Shown piece by piece: positions 47,001-54,512 of a DNA stretch of 64,000 bases. The stretch's first letter is position 1, and each line of letters begins with the position of its first letter. Both the position numbers and the translations under genes were made by a program. The DNA comes from Amaurobius ferox. Lineage: Eukaryota; Arthropoda; Arachnida; Araneae; Amaurobiidae. The stretch covers positions 8,895,691-8,959,690 of the forward strand of contig OX578145.1 in the NCBI GenBank assembly GCA_951213105.1. Direction: 5' to 3'. The notes beneath the pieces were generated by a model. It was not told the DNA's origin. It saw nothing but the letters and a program-made list of their open reading frames with translations, and did no database searches.

Positions 47001-50000
47001 TATAAAGTGCCTTTCATTAGGCCGATCGGCCTCTCTTGGTCCTCCATGACTTGAAGCACGAAAAGTTGAAAGCGTTACGAAACGCAAAACGGGCCCACCG
47101 ATATTGGATGTTGCAGCGAGGTTAAACATTATTGGAAACAGGTCCAATCGTTGGATTTATTGATTACTAGTATATAAGCTTCTCAAAGACAGAGAAACTA
47201 ACACTCTTAAAAAATTCGTTTGCATTTTTAAAAATATGTTTAATTTTGTTAACGTTGTTCACTCTGTGAACAAAAATTGACTCTGTTGGGTTCTGTTCCG
47301 TAGTCAATACTATAAATGTGTAAAATTTCAGCCTTCTTGGTCATCAAGAGACCTCTTGAAGGACTTTTTGACCCTCCTTTATTTTGTCAAATCTCGAAGA
47401 AGAAATCGAAAATCCGGCTCCGTCAGGTTTTAGCCCTACGTTCGATGCTTTAAGTATGCACAGATTTAACCTGCTAGGAAATCTGGAGGATCTGGGACTA
47501 TAACATAACTAGGGATAAATGTGTCATTTTGTGTCAAGACTTTCTGGCTTCCCAAATTTTCTCCGCCCCCAGGGAGGAATCGAATTTTGTCTCCGTTAAA
47601 AATCTGTCCCGTAGGCGATACTATCTATATAAACATACAGCTTCAGCTATCTAAGTGGGAGGACTGTGGATAGTCTCAAAATATTGTTTTCGACCCTCTT
47701 CCCCCCCCTCGGGGAAAAATCGAAATTTATTTTCCGTTAAGATGTGTCATGCAGTCGATACTATAAGTTAAGGCTCCTAAATCTACACGCTAGTGCAACA
47801 GCTGCCATCTTGACTCCCAGTTGAAGCGATGGCCTGTACATGGCAAAAACAGGATTACTTTCTAGTCCTTTTCTCGGGATTTCGAAAACATCAAAGTAAT
47901 CTAGATTACTTTCGTGAATGACCGATTCGACTTTTTGAAAGCAGAAGCACCTATTTCACAGCTAAATTGCGTATCCAAAGTAGCCATGCAATATGCTCGG
48001 GCCTTTGAGATAACACGGGCAAACATCACTGACTGGACCGACTGGAATCCAAATAGTGGCTGCGTCAGCCTGTATATTTAGGATCCTCACTATAAGTATA
48101 TTGAGATTCAGCCTCCTAAATCATTTAGGGGTTTCTGTAGCCTGGAAATAATTTTTTAAAAAGCCAATTTTTTCCACTACCGGGGAACGGAAACGAAAAT
48201 CTCGCTTCATTTGGCTTCGGCTTCACTAGGCCGTTGTAAGCATCGGTTGTGCAGTAATTCTACTGTTAAAATTACGATGCTGTTAAAATGACGCGGCTGG
48301 TGGGAAGGAATTTTAACAGCGTCTCTTTTCTTATCAGCAGTATCGATGAGTCGTCTGATACGGTGCACGGTGTGGAGATGCTGCGGTGCTGACTATAAGT
48401 GTGAAAAAATGGACTTCCAGGCCGCCAGAATAAGTGTCTGCAAAGACAAAAAAAAATGTTAGACAATGATTATGTCAAGTAGATAGTTTCATTCAATGAT
48501 TATACAATGTAGAGTTTCTACCTCTCTATCAGCGGTAATGAACAAGAAACACGAAAACGATTAATGGTCATGGTTTTACTACAGTTCGTTACAAACAAAT
48601 AAGATTTCACCGAATTTCTTAAATTCATTTGAAGAAAGATGAGGGATTAAACAATTCTACACTTTACCTGGATTGCGTCTATAATGATAAGCAGATCATC
48701 CAGGAAACCCTTTCTAATGGAGAACACTAAAGTGGTCGAAACAGAATCTTCTGGGCTGCGTCCATGCTGACTACCCAGTAGCAGGATCTGGAAAGAAAGT
48801 GTTCCAAAACATGACATCTTTCATGTAATGTGAGGTCCCTTCGCCTCGCCCGAACGCTGCATTTTGTGGTAGCGGAACATGACGTATTTTCAGAAGCATT
48901 ATTTTGAGATAAAAACGTGTTCTAGTTTTTTCATAATATTTCGACGATTTGGAATAACGCTCCAAGACACCAAGCTTTAAGGTAGGAGGAGTGAATTATC
49001 TCTTGTCGTTTGGATAGTTTAGCTGGAACTAAGAGAGTATACATGTCTTAGAATAGATACGGGTTTCATTCCTAGAGTAAGCAGTATTTAAAAAGATTTT
49101 TTGGCACCTTTCTATTATATTTACATAGGTAGTGTAATTATTAGTTATTCCTTGCTGAAGAGCGCTAAGAAGTGCAAAACTGGTTCATATAGGCTGATCG
49201 TTGCTCTGAAAACGCGAATCCTTAGTTTAACTTTGTTGAATGTTGGATCGGTGCATGCTTGTAAGATAGTGCAAACAAAATGAACCAAGACGCGACTGTC
49301 ATTCAATATCCAACACATGACATTGATTCAAACGGGTTGGTCCTCCAAATGCCATTGACTAGGGTCCCCAATTCACGTAAAACTGTGAAACGTTTCCTTG
49401 AGATTTCTTTACTAATAAAGTGAATGTTCGGAAATCCTAGTATTTTCCCTTTAGGAAACACCATGATGTCTGAGTCAGGCATATTCTTAACAAGGGAGTT
49501 TCTAAAGCCTCTAACACGGATGTTTGTAAGGAACCTTGCTGCTTCAACTGGAAATCGAACCCTGGATCTCCGAACGGGCCAGCCGACGCTCTACCGTTGA
49601 GCTACTGGGACGAAATGGCAAACTCTTATTGTCGAAGTGGATTCAGTATTCTCCACCCTCTAATGTCAGATGGGCGGGTTACTGACCATCTGACTGACCA
49701 CCTCCTGCTATTTTTACTTCAGGTTAGATTCCTGCTATTACTATTTTTACCCAGGTTAGAATCTTGAGTGGTCGTTATCCTCTTAGCTTGAAATCGGCGC
49801 TCAATCATCCAGAGCCCACTGAATCCGCACGAGTCGTACTAGAGTCAGTTTCAGACCTTCGATATATTTGCACTAACCTACAGGGTTGATTGGTTCGTGC
49901 CCCATTGTAAAGAACCTTGTTGTCCCAATCGGGAGTCGAACCCTGGATCCCTCGAAGTGGCTACTGGGACGAAATTGCAAGTTCTTATCGTCGAAGTGGA

Positions 50001-50514
50001 CTCGGTACACTCTACCCATAGGGAACTTTCCAGAGTTACAGTGTTCCCCTTTAGCTGCAAAGAGTTCGTTTTCTGGAACATATATTTAAGATCTGGGTTT
50101 AAACTTCAAGCATTAGTGGAGAGTTTTGCGCATGCATGCCTTCCCATAATGTCTCGGAATTTACACTAAACGTTGGGTTCTCTTTCGAAAACATGTTCGA
50201 ATATAACGGGCATGTTTATTTCGAATTCAGAAGCCTATCTGGTATTAATAGGAAATCATTCAACTTTTACAGCGGTCAATGATTCTATAGAACTATACAT
50301 GAACAGATGAATATATCACCAAAATTATGAATAGAAATAGATGTAGAATGGTACAGTTTATTCATCACGTATGTCTTACCTCCTCCTCGGTGAGGTCGTA
50401 GTCCCTGGTCTGCTCCTCCTTAAGCTTGAGGTCTTTAATTCGAGCCTCCTGTTTGAGAGTGGACTCGAGTCGAGCATCGTCGACGAGCGAGCGACGACGG
50501 ACAGCGGGCTTCTT
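24389..50514 (-). CDS. ple (TH): Tyrosine 3-monooxygenase (tyrosine hydroxylase), 11 coding exons, N-terminal exon not found
   Basis: This tetrahydrobiopterin- and Fe(II)-dependent enzyme converts L-tyrosine to L-DOPA, the rate-limiting step for dopamine and, in arthropods, for cuticle tanning; it is cytosolic and tetrameric. Eleven minus-strand exons (50380-50514, 48668-48787, 45491-45763, 42981-43048, 36120-36170, 35707-35852, 33873-34008, 32332-32458, 31004-31099, 25600-25733, 24389-24578) join without a frame break into 491 residues plus stop. Numbering from the first residue seen: PKA-type site RRRS with Ser9; regulatory domain to about 185; catalytic domain about 190-430 with His314 and His319 of HELLGH and Glu359 of FTVEFGLC; C-terminal amphipathic helix about 445-491. 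The 5- and 40-residue spacing of the iron ligands equals that in human TH (H331, H336, E376). [10 protein letters not shown] distinguishes it from phenylalanine and tryptophan hydroxylases. Arthropod TH is usually just over 500 residues, so only a short N-terminus is missing. No frameshift or lost key residue is seen; it looks functional. Confidence 0.97.
24737..24766. other. Perfect 13-bp hairpin in the last TH intron
   Basis: AACAACAAGTTTA (24737-24749) pairs with TAAACTTGTTGTT (24754-24766) around TTCT. The rest of 24600-25600 is intron with poly-C and chance frames, including one of 152 codons that resembles nothing I know. Confidence 0.7.
25600..25733 (-). CDS. ple (TH): TH exon: end of catalytic domain (44 codons + 2 nt)
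   Basis: The acceptor is TTTTTCTACTAG and the donor is AG|GTAAGT. It encodes [17 protein letters not shown] and [20 protein letters not shown]. This corresponds to [20 protein letters not shown] of human TH. The last Arg codon is split with the terminal exon. Confidence 0.96.
25899..26289 (-). mobile_element. Dimeric 5S-tRNA SINE with 11-bp TSD
   Basis: Duplications GTAAGACAATG (25899-25909) and GTGAGACAATG (26279-26289) flank the element. Read on the minus strand it has a 5S-like head (26278 down to about 26165: ACACCGGTTCTTGTTAGATC, CACCGAAGTTAAGCAGCATC), then a tRNA-like part (about 26152-26063) with an A-box-like TGGCCGAACGG and a B box GGTTCGAGTCC, then a body different from the other SINEs, ending in a G run. 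Two Pol III promoter types in one element are unusual. Confidence 0.88.
26290..27700. repeat. TH intron, AT-rich, with a ~130-bp direct repeat and poly-C run
   Basis: TTTCTTACTTTCACTCGAAA occurs near 26926 and 27285 with ~120 bp of similar sequence after it. An 18-C run lies at 27264-27281. No gene is seen. Confidence 0.55.
27715..28285 (+). repeat. Interspersed repeat related to the ~0.9-kb element (variant G)
   Basis: It has CTCGAGTTTTCGACGGATCC near its start, a short CTGT-rich tract, GTGGGTGACTCTGGTACTGA, and ends near GCCCACATGAGATTT. The same order recurs at 31340-31975. Confidence 0.6.
28518..28600. repeat. Stand-alone hairpin module (inverted orientation)
   Basis: The stem CCACAC (28535-28540) pairs with GTGTGG (28571-28576), and the module continues TCTGGGTCTTC. 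A TGTTTCTGGT...TGTTTCTGGT direct repeat flanks it (about 28521 and 28593), which may be a duplication made on insertion. Confidence 0.6.
28867..28906. other. Perfect 14-bp hairpin
   Basis: GCGAATCTCATTAT (28867-28880) pairs with ATAATGAGATTCGC (28893-28906), with a 12-nt loop. It lies in the TH intron, in otherwise unremarkable AT-rich sequence. Confidence 0.75.
29451..30381 (+). mobile_element. ~0.9-kb interspersed element, near-complete copy
   Basis: It starts ACTTTCCTTATATAATG and ends in a terminal palindrome, ACTTTCC...CATTATG and TATATAAGGAAAGT. Inside, in order: a TCGCCAA palindrome block (29630-29690), CTCGAGAATGGTTCATG, TCGGTCCATTCGTTCG, a (CA)n tract (30213-30252) and CCCGTCGAAAACTCGAATTC. 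There is no open frame. At least three other good copies occur at 53496-56460. Confidence 0.8.
30540..30825 (+). pseudogene. Tc1/mariner transposase C-terminal relic
   Basis: The frame at 30550 contains [20 protein letters not shown], the W-GYLKSxVY signature just after the third catalytic Asp in mariner-type transposases. The frame then drifts (the downstream half lies in another frame), and the sequence ends near a terminal AATCACCCTATAT. The N-terminal two thirds are missing. Confidence 0.6.
31004..31099 (-). CDS. ple (TH): TH exon: third iron ligand; ends at a GC donor (32 codons)
   Basis: The acceptor is CTCACACACAG. It encodes [12 protein letters not shown], then [14 protein letters not shown]. 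The Glu of TVEFG is the third iron ligand. The exon ends TTACAG|GCAAGT, a GC-type donor with an otherwise perfect U1 consensus. Reading on would give ASI and then a stop, and the next exon continues the protein exactly with HAISEKP, so the GC donor is required. Confidence 0.95.
31157..31172. repeat. 16-bp poly-G run
   Basis: One of several long G or C runs in the window. It lies in the TH intron about 60 bp upstream of the exon starting at 31099 (minus strand). Confidence 0.9.
31340..31975 (+). repeat. Interspersed repeat, variant G, second copy
   Basis: Same order of blocks as 27715-28285: CTCGAGTTTTCAACGGATCC, a GTATGTGTGTGT tract, GCGGGTGACCCTGGTGCTGA, ending GTGTTGCTTACATCAGATTTT. Confidence 0.6.
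31979..32278 (+). mobile_element. tRNA-headed SINE next to the HELLGH exon
   Basis: A tRNA-like head with B box GGGTTCGATTC (near 32030) is followed by the same body as the 5S-headed SINE at 15429 (GCGGAGTACGATCACGTTAA, CCGAGAGGTTGGTGGTAGGG), the tail hairpin and a CAACAACAACAAC tail ending about 32275. It lies within the TH intron, antisense to the gene, with its tail about 55 bp from the donor of exon 32332-32458. Confidence 0.88.
32332..32458 (-). CDS. ple (TH): TH exon: HELLGH iron-binding motif (42 codons + 1 nt)
   Basis: The acceptor is TCATTTTTAG and the donor is ACG|GTGCGT. It encodes [15 protein letters not shown] and [20 protein letters not shown]. The two His of HELLGH are iron ligands. 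The ORF running past the donor reads VRDLTG and then stops inside the intron, so the exon must end at the GT. A SINE ends about 60 bp into the downstream intron. Confidence 0.98.
32530..33865. other. TH intron, no element recognised
   Basis: This has a normal complexity. There is one small direct repeat of ATCAGATAAGGTCATATCAT at about 32642-32680 and an 81-codon minus frame that I do not recognise. Confidence 0.4.
33873..34008 (-). CDS. ple (TH): TH exon: pterin-binding loop region (44 codons + 4 nt)
   Basis: The acceptor is CCCTTCGCAG and the donor is CC|GTAAGT. It encodes [32 protein letters not shown] and [11 protein letters not shown]. The LRP.AGL and [12 protein letters not shown] blocks are among the most conserved of the hydroxylases and lie around the cofactor and substrate pocket in known structures. 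The final Pro codon is split with the next exon. Confidence 0.97.
34600..35190 (+). pseudogene. THAP-domain fragments, two partial copies (P-element-like)
   Basis: The frame at 34925 begins [20 protein letters not shown] followed by [10 protein letters not shown], the first half of a C2CH THAP zinc finger as used by P-element transposases. A second partial copy at about 34640-34800 shares GGAGAAGAAAAATATGGCTT and GCTGGATCATTGCATACCCG with 35000-35130, in the same orientation. Both are too short to be functional and lie in a TH intron. Confidence 0.65.
35707..35852 (-). CDS. ple (TH): TH exon: catalytic domain (48 codons + 2 nt)
   Basis: The acceptor is TTTCATTCCAG and the donor is AAAA|GTAAGA. 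It starts by completing Trp, then encodes [37 protein letters not shown] and [21 protein letters not shown] is a catalytic-domain signature of the family. Confidence 0.97.
36120..36170 (-). CDS. ple (TH): TH short exon (51 nt)
   Basis: This short exon lies between the acceptor CTTCTTAG and the donor TG|GTGAGT. It completes a Tyr codon, reads [16 protein letters not shown] and starts a Trp codon, corresponding to GDPIPRVEYTAEEIATW in human TH. The phase fits both neighbours exactly. It sits after a 6.8-kb intron and before a 267-bp intron, the longest and shortest introns of the gene. Confidence 0.95.
36775..36835 (-). repeat. Possible Tc1/mariner terminus
   Basis: Read on the minus strand, TATACAGGGTGATTCAAATT opens the segment, a terminus style common to Tc1/mariner elements. 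No partner terminus was found, and the frames at 36453-36810 are unrecognised. Confidence 0.3.
37625..37745. repeat. Tandem repeat of a TTTACGGCCG unit
   Basis: Two ~51-bp units, ATTTACGGCCGCATACACGG and ATTTATGGCCGTATGGGCGT, each followed by TAATG and an ATCAATGTAAC or ATATTAACGTGAC block. Further single units occur near 38105 and 38397. Confidence 0.65.
37758..38060 (+). pseudogene. Non-LTR retrotransposon (LINE) C-terminal fragment
   Basis: The frame contains [38 protein letters not shown] and YWRARDLM, the C-terminal segment with a CxxC...HxxxC finger seen after the RT/RNase H of arthropod LINEs. A stop is followed by an A-rich stretch (AAATAAAAAATAAAC), consistent with a 5'-truncated insertion. 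Confidence 0.7.
38565..39055. repeat. Tandem repeat, three ~175-bp units
   Basis: Units near 38567, 38741 and 38905 share CGTGAATCGCC(G/A)AGAGTC, TTGCATATTAGATTG and TTATTAAGGTTAA(T/G)TTTT blocks with moderate divergence. Confidence 0.75.
39890..40372 (+). pseudogene. Tigger/pogo transposon 3' end with transposase C-terminus
   Basis: The frame at 39897 includes [20 protein letters not shown] and [17 protein letters not shown], like the C-terminus of Tigger/Jerky-type transposases. About 200 bp later the terminus reads, on the minus strand, CAGTACAACCTCGAAAATCTGG, the typical pogo/Tigger end, flanked by TA. The 5' part is missing. Confidence 0.65.
40373..41640. other. TH intron, AT-rich, no gene
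   Basis: It contains a 28-A run (41041-41067) and a (TA)n tract up to the mariner element at 41648. A CAGGGAAAACCTGGAAAACT block near 40530 resembles one near 37390 and may be the two ends of an old element. Confidence 0.5.
41646..42443 (+). mobile_element. Tc1/mariner element, internally deleted, 794 bp
   Basis: The element spans 41648-42441 between TA dinucleotides. The terminal repeats (CCGGGTGATCTAAAAGTCAG versus CAGGGTGCCCCAAAAGTCAC) stay similar for roughly 150 bp, unusually long. The plus frame 41926-42222 is the transposase C-terminus: [20 protein letters not shown] holds the third catalytic Asp, and the frame ends HVEHLL. The first two catalytic Asp and the DNA-binding domain are absent, so it is non-autonomous. 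Confidence 0.9.
42981..43048 (-). CDS. ple (TH): TH exon: first helix of catalytic domain (22 codons + 2 nt)
   Basis: The acceptor is TTTTCCGACAG and the donor is TA|GTAAGT (the exon ends in phase 2). It encodes [19 protein letters not shown] followed by QYK, matching HPGF..VYRQRR..IAEIAF of other TH enzymes. The split Tyr codon (TA|T) is completed by the next exon. Confidence 0.95.
43715..43976. mobile_element. GC-rich ~230-bp insert with 15-bp TSD
   Basis: CAACCATACCAGTAA occurs at 43715-43729 and 43962-43976. Between them is a strikingly GC-rich, C-biased stretch (CCGCCACCACCGGGACACAG, a 14-C run) unlike the AT-rich intron around it. No SINE head or coding domain is recognisable. The duplication shows it arrived by retrotransposition or a similar event. 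Confidence 0.8.
44440..44515. repeat. (TTA)n microsatellite, two blocks separated by ACCCAGG
   Basis: TTATTATTATTATTA repeats with two copies of TATTATTACCCAGG. The following minus frames (44476-45280) are unrecognised. Confidence 0.85.
45491..45763 (-). CDS. ple (TH): TH exon: regulatory domain into catalytic domain (91 codons)
   Basis: The acceptor is TTATTTTCCAG and the donor is CCT|GTAAGT, both phase 0. Recognisable motifs are the HLETR of the regulatory domain, [23 protein letters not shown] and [11 protein letters not shown], the last being the conserved entry to the catalytic domain of all aromatic amino acid hydroxylases. Confidence 0.97.
46310..46370. repeat. Hairpin module in TH intron
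   Basis: The stem CGTCCAA (46314-46320) pairs with TTGGACG (46347-46353) and continues GTCGGCG. The loop shares TTTAGAGCAG with the GCAGCT loops of other modules. The rest of 45920-47260 shows no gene. Confidence 0.5.
47270..48200. repeat. Degenerate tandem repeat in TH intron
   Basis: The block order GGGAGGAATCGAAATTTTG, CTCCGTTA, GTCGATACTATAA and CAGCCTCCTAAAT recurs about four times with a variable period of roughly 150-250 bp. Single copies occur near 1030-1380. Confidence 0.6.
48668..48787 (-). CDS. ple (TH): TH exon: start of ACT-like regulatory domain (40 codons)
   Basis: The acceptor is CTTTCCAG and the donor is CAG|GTAAAG, both phase 0. It encodes ILLLGSQ followed by [20 protein letters not shown], aligning with the ILLANAA...ALVVRLKEGISSL segment of Drosophila TH. 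The residues IDAIQ at its end run directly into [10 protein letters not shown] of the next exon, so no exon is missing between them. Confidence 0.95.
49545..50015 (-). repeat. tRNA-like tandem repeat, inverted copy
   Basis: On the minus strand two units (about 49900-50015 and 49545-49650) contain GTCCCAGTAGC(TCAACGGTAGAG) and AGGGTTCGA(T/C)T. They are separated by the tail GATTGAGCGCCGATTTCAAG and AAAATAGCAGGAGGTGGTCA. It lies in the TH intron between the exons at 48668 and 50380. Confidence 0.75.
50380..50514 (-). CDS. ple (TH): TH exon: phosphorylated N-terminal segment (45 codons)
   Basis: The exon starts after the acceptor TTTGCTAG and ends at GAG|GTAAGA. It reads [15 protein letters not shown], then a charged stretch rich in Lys and Glu ending DLTEEE. 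RRRS is the PKA site equivalent to Ser40 of human TH, whose phosphorylation relieves catecholamine inhibition. A TAG lies in frame immediately upstream (inside the acceptor), so translation cannot start here and at least one more coding exon must exist upstream in phase 0. Confidence 0.96.
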
Positions 50515-50584
50515 CTAGCAAAGAAAGGAAGCAATGTATTCATGATGAAACAGAAAATGGGATAGTAATGACACATTCACGCAT

Positions 50585-50645
50585 AACCGGCCACTCATCC
50601 TGCTGCTTATACCCTAGGCTGATTTGGGTGGCCTGGGTCTTCCAC
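50585..50645. repeat. Stand-alone hairpin module upstream of the TH phosphosite exon
   Basis: GGCCAC (50589-50594) pairs with GTGGCC (50628-50633), followed by TGGGTCTTCCAC. It lies about 75 bp upstream of the acceptor of exon 50380-50514 on the transcribed strand. Confidence 0.55.
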
Positions 50646-50904
50646 ATTTACTCATATAAAGAACAGTATTCTGGCGTTCTTTGTTGCGTATGACATCAGA
50701 TACTGAAAACGAAGCTGGATATTAGATTCATTTTTAACTTATTTACAACAATAGATATTATAATATTCTTTCATGTTGTGGCTACGCAGACAGTGATTGA
50801 GCATTGTCTATGATTATAGACGATATCCCATGAATAAATTGGTTTTTTAAATTACTACCTGGCAGAATATCCCCTGGGACTCACTAGTTCATTTAAGAAC
50901 ACAC

Positions 50905-51215
50905 CGCAAGGATCTTTTAAGGACTGATTAGCCCAGTGGTTAAGACGTGGGGATTGTACTCGGAGGACCCGAGTTCGATTCCTGGCTCTACTCAATCTAT
51001 CTCCTTGTTTACGCGGAGTAAAGGCGCTTTAAATATCTGGGTCTGAAAGTCCTTTCAAGAGGTTGGTAGCAGGGGAAGGCCGGTATGGTCTTTGTGGATG
51101 TCACCCCCACTGAGTTCGAGTCTAAATTGAGTGTGACTGTCCCGGCCGTTCGAACGCTATTACCTTACACTTTTGGTTAATCCGGACGGTCTGAGTCGAT
51201 AGAAAGAAAAAAAAA
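50905..51215 (+). mobile_element. tRNA-headed SINE, well preserved head
   Basis: The head includes an A box-like TTAGCCCAGTGGTTAAGACG and B box GAGTTCGATTCC (50970-50981). The shared SINE body follows (TTTACGCGGAGTAAAGGCGC, TCAAGAGGTTGGTAGCAGGG), then the tail hairpin (about 51144-51201) and an AAAGAAAAAAAAAG tail. Confidence 0.85.
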
Positions 51216-51937
51216 GAAAGATTTGCCATATATATTTGCGTTCTAATCATATGATCACCACTCTTTTCAACTTCTAACGATTTTAGTTTATCCACTGATG
51301 GCTTTATTTATTGTATATTTTGAAGCGTCTATTGTCATACCCTTTATTATTATCACTATTCAAAGGTAATTAAAGTAAGTAAATTGTGTTGCTGACAGTA
51401 TGCTTGGGCGTAATCTAAGAAGACGAGTTTGATTCCAGGTTTCATACTCTTATTATTTTTAGTTCAAATTTAAGTAAAATGGCATACTATTAAGTGTAAA
51501 ATAAGGAAAGCACACTCGTTTAATAATTACGTTTAATAATTTTTGTGGATCGATTAGTAGCGCTGATTAGCCAGCCGATATTAATATGCTTGAAATTAAC
51601 AGTTTTTAATCGATGGTAACAACAGTCTATATTAATTCATCGCGAGAATTTGTCTGAAAGAAAGTTTTTAAAACTTTTTTTCTTGATGAAATAAATCCCT
51701 TTTAAATGAGCAGTTGAATGACGGGACAGAAATGGAAGATTTTATTTCCTTAATTGCTTTTAACACTTACCAACATAGTTGAAAAGTGTGTTATGACTTT
51801 GGTCATTCTGTCTGTCCGTTCGCACGATCACTGCCGTAAAAATGATTTTATCAAAATGAAATTTTAGTATGTTGATCAGACGGTCTGTCTGTTGGACATT
51901 TGGGAATGTAAATGAATAATATCACCCAGATAATTTT

Positions 51938-52076
51938 AGATGGAACCCTGGTTGTTGTTGTTGTTGAAACCCAGACCGTCCGACCTACCAGAAAGGTGTA
52001 TGGTAACTGTTTGAACGGTCGGGAAGTGCCACCCAATTTAGACCGGAACCCAGTGGGGGAAGATGGAACCCTGGTT
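51938..52076 (-). mobile_element. 5'-truncated SINE with 16-bp TSD
   Basis: AGATGGAACCCTGGTT lies at 51938-51953 and 52061-52076. The 107-bp insert is just the tail of the SINE: (GTT)n, the hairpin, and CCCAATTTAGACCGGAACCC. It shows that tail-first reverse transcription occurred, as in LINE-mediated insertion. Confidence 0.92.
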
Positions 52077-52079
52077 ATA

Positions 52080-53490
52080 AAAGTGAAATAGATTAAACCC
52101 TATGGCACCTCATTTTTCAAACGTTTTCTAAGAGAAGTTAAATTTCGCAAATTGTTTTGAAAATTTTAAGAAATATTCAAATTAACCCATAAAATATATA
52201 AAAAAAATTTGAGCAAAATAGGTTCAGTAGTTTTTTAAATAAAAATAAAAATATTAACGACACCCTTATAATATTGAAGAGATCAAGTGATCTACTTCAA
52301 AATAAAATATATTTTTTTCCCCTGAGCCAAAATCGTGATTTTTAAAGTTCTTTTAAATTTATATTGAGTGTTGCATCCGTCTTAAAACTGCTTTACTTCT
52401 GCGTATTTTCTGTGTATCTATAGTCTGCGCCAACAAAATTACAATATTTTTGAGTTTAAATGATCATCCAAATTTGATTATTTCTACAATGAAGCTTCAT
52501 TTTAACGTATGCAGAATGTAAACACATCAAGCTATGAGTTGTATAAGAATTGCTGAATTTTTTTAACGCAAAATTATTTTGCTCTGGAGTCTGGAATATA
52601 GGTAATATAAATGAAATATTTATCGATTTTACACAGAGAAGCAGACGATTTTATAGTAATGCCTTTTTCGATGAAGTTTTAAGCATGGAGTTAGAAAGTT
52701 CTTTTACCTCCATAGTTTTAAGTTTTCAAGTAAAATAAATGATTGTAATATTGTGATAATTAAAAAAATAATATATCAGCGCTGAATGTATCGCATTTTA
52801 GAGAAGTTTTAATAAAATTGCATTGCAATCGGAAAATGTTTCATAATCAATGCTTTATGCATGATTGATCTTTCTTGTTATAATTTAAAAAAAAATATTG
52901 AAAAAGGAAATCACGTAAAGAGGACTGCAGCATTTTACACTTATTTTACACTTATCACTTTACACTTTATCTTAATTTAAAGATTATTATATTTTTAAAT
53001 ATGAAATTCGTTGAATTTGACCCAATTCTTGAGCTAAACTAAAATTTTTAAAATATTTAAAATTTATATCTCTAAAACTAACCGCCCTTATCGATCGACA
53101 CTTTATAGAATGATTAATAATATGCGCATTAAGATCATGCTTAAAAATTTTGGTATGTTAGAATTCAATTTTTCATTGTTTTCCTCATTATAAAAAAGTG
53201 AACTTCCTAACATTTCTTTGAGTTGTCATTTTAAGACAAATCATGCTAAAAAGTAAATCTTAATTAAAATATATAGTTAAATAAATATATAGTTTTTTTG
53301 ACACAAGTTCATTTGTGTCAGAAGACTCCGATTTTCAATTCTCTTGCCATATGCTGAAAACAATTTATCTCTGAAATACGAAACAAAATTTAAGAGTTTT
53401 TAAAGTGGCAAATCGATTACTTCCTCTCAAAGTACCCTGTTTTAATAAAGAATGCTCTATTTTATATAAAAAAAATCTGATGTGGGCAAC
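52080..53490. other. No gene; AT-rich
   Basis: I find only short unrecognised frames. Confidence 0.4.
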
Positions 53491-53495
53491 ACATG

Positions 53496-54407
53496 ACTTT
53501 CCTTATATAATGTAATGAATTTACTACTTCTACAGTAAAAAAAATAAGTTTTTCTTATAGTAGATACTAAAATTCTTTCCAAGATATTGAGTTTTCGACA
53601 ATTAGTTGTCATTTTCATTGATTTAACATCATTTTTATCCAGTTGGCGAGATTTTCGTTAATTTGGCAACATTTCAAAAAGTCGCCAAATTGGCGACATT
53701 CTGCCAAATTCGTCGTCAAAATCTCGCCAAGCGTTATGGACGAAGAAATATGTTATTCTTACAGCAGACAAATGATTATTGACGTTCAAATACAAACGTA
53801 TTACTCGAAGTATATTTTTTCATGAATGGAATGAGCTAGATCCACGAGAATGATGTCATCCAATTTATCGTATGGTATTACATATGAAAAGTGAACATGT
53901 TTCTCAATAGGAAATATTTTTTTTTCATTTTATATGACTTTTTGATATTTTTTTTGAAAAATATACAATATCTCGAGAACGGTTCATGTTAGCGTTCTAA
54001 AATTTATGCCAATCGTTTTCTAATGAAAAATTACATAAAAAATGTCTATTTGCGTAACTTTATTAGCGGTTTTGATTTTTTGATGATTTTTTCAAAATTT
54101 CATTCGAAAATTGAGGGGGGTTCTGAACATTCGATTGCGTATAAAAACAATAGGCTTCCAGTGTTTACGAATTGTGATTTTTGTACCAAATTTGGTTCGA
54201 ATCGGTCCATTCGTTCGTCAGTTAACGTCTCCACAGACTCACTGACACACACACACTTTCACACACACACACACACACAGACATCACTTCAAAAATGCTT
54301 GATTCGTGATCAGGGATGCTTGAAACGTGCTCTCCCGTCGAAAACTCGAATTCGAATTTTCGACCCCGTCACAATACTTTCCTTATACATATGTATATAA
54401 GGAAAGT
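53496..54407 (+). mobile_element. ~0.9-kb interspersed element, copy in plus orientation
   Basis: It starts ACTTTCCTTATATAATG and ends in the terminal palindrome TATATAAGGAAAGT. It is very close to 29451-30381 and, inverted, to the next two copies. The open frames through the CA tract ([16 protein letters not shown]) are shared by the copies but contain microsatellite and are not credible genes. Confidence 0.82.
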
Positions 54408-54512
54408 AATAGTGATATATGTACCAATTTATGGCAGTGATAAATAGAGATGTGGGTCGGAAAATTTTCAGAAAATGATCCGCTATGTTTTTCCAGAAAA
54501 ATTTCCATTTTT

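Noticed and set aside
48270..48470. GC-richer patch in the intron between TH exons 48668 and 45763 considered as an extra exon
   Set aside because: The flanking exons join in phase with no gap against other TH proteins, and no conserved peptide reads through the patch.
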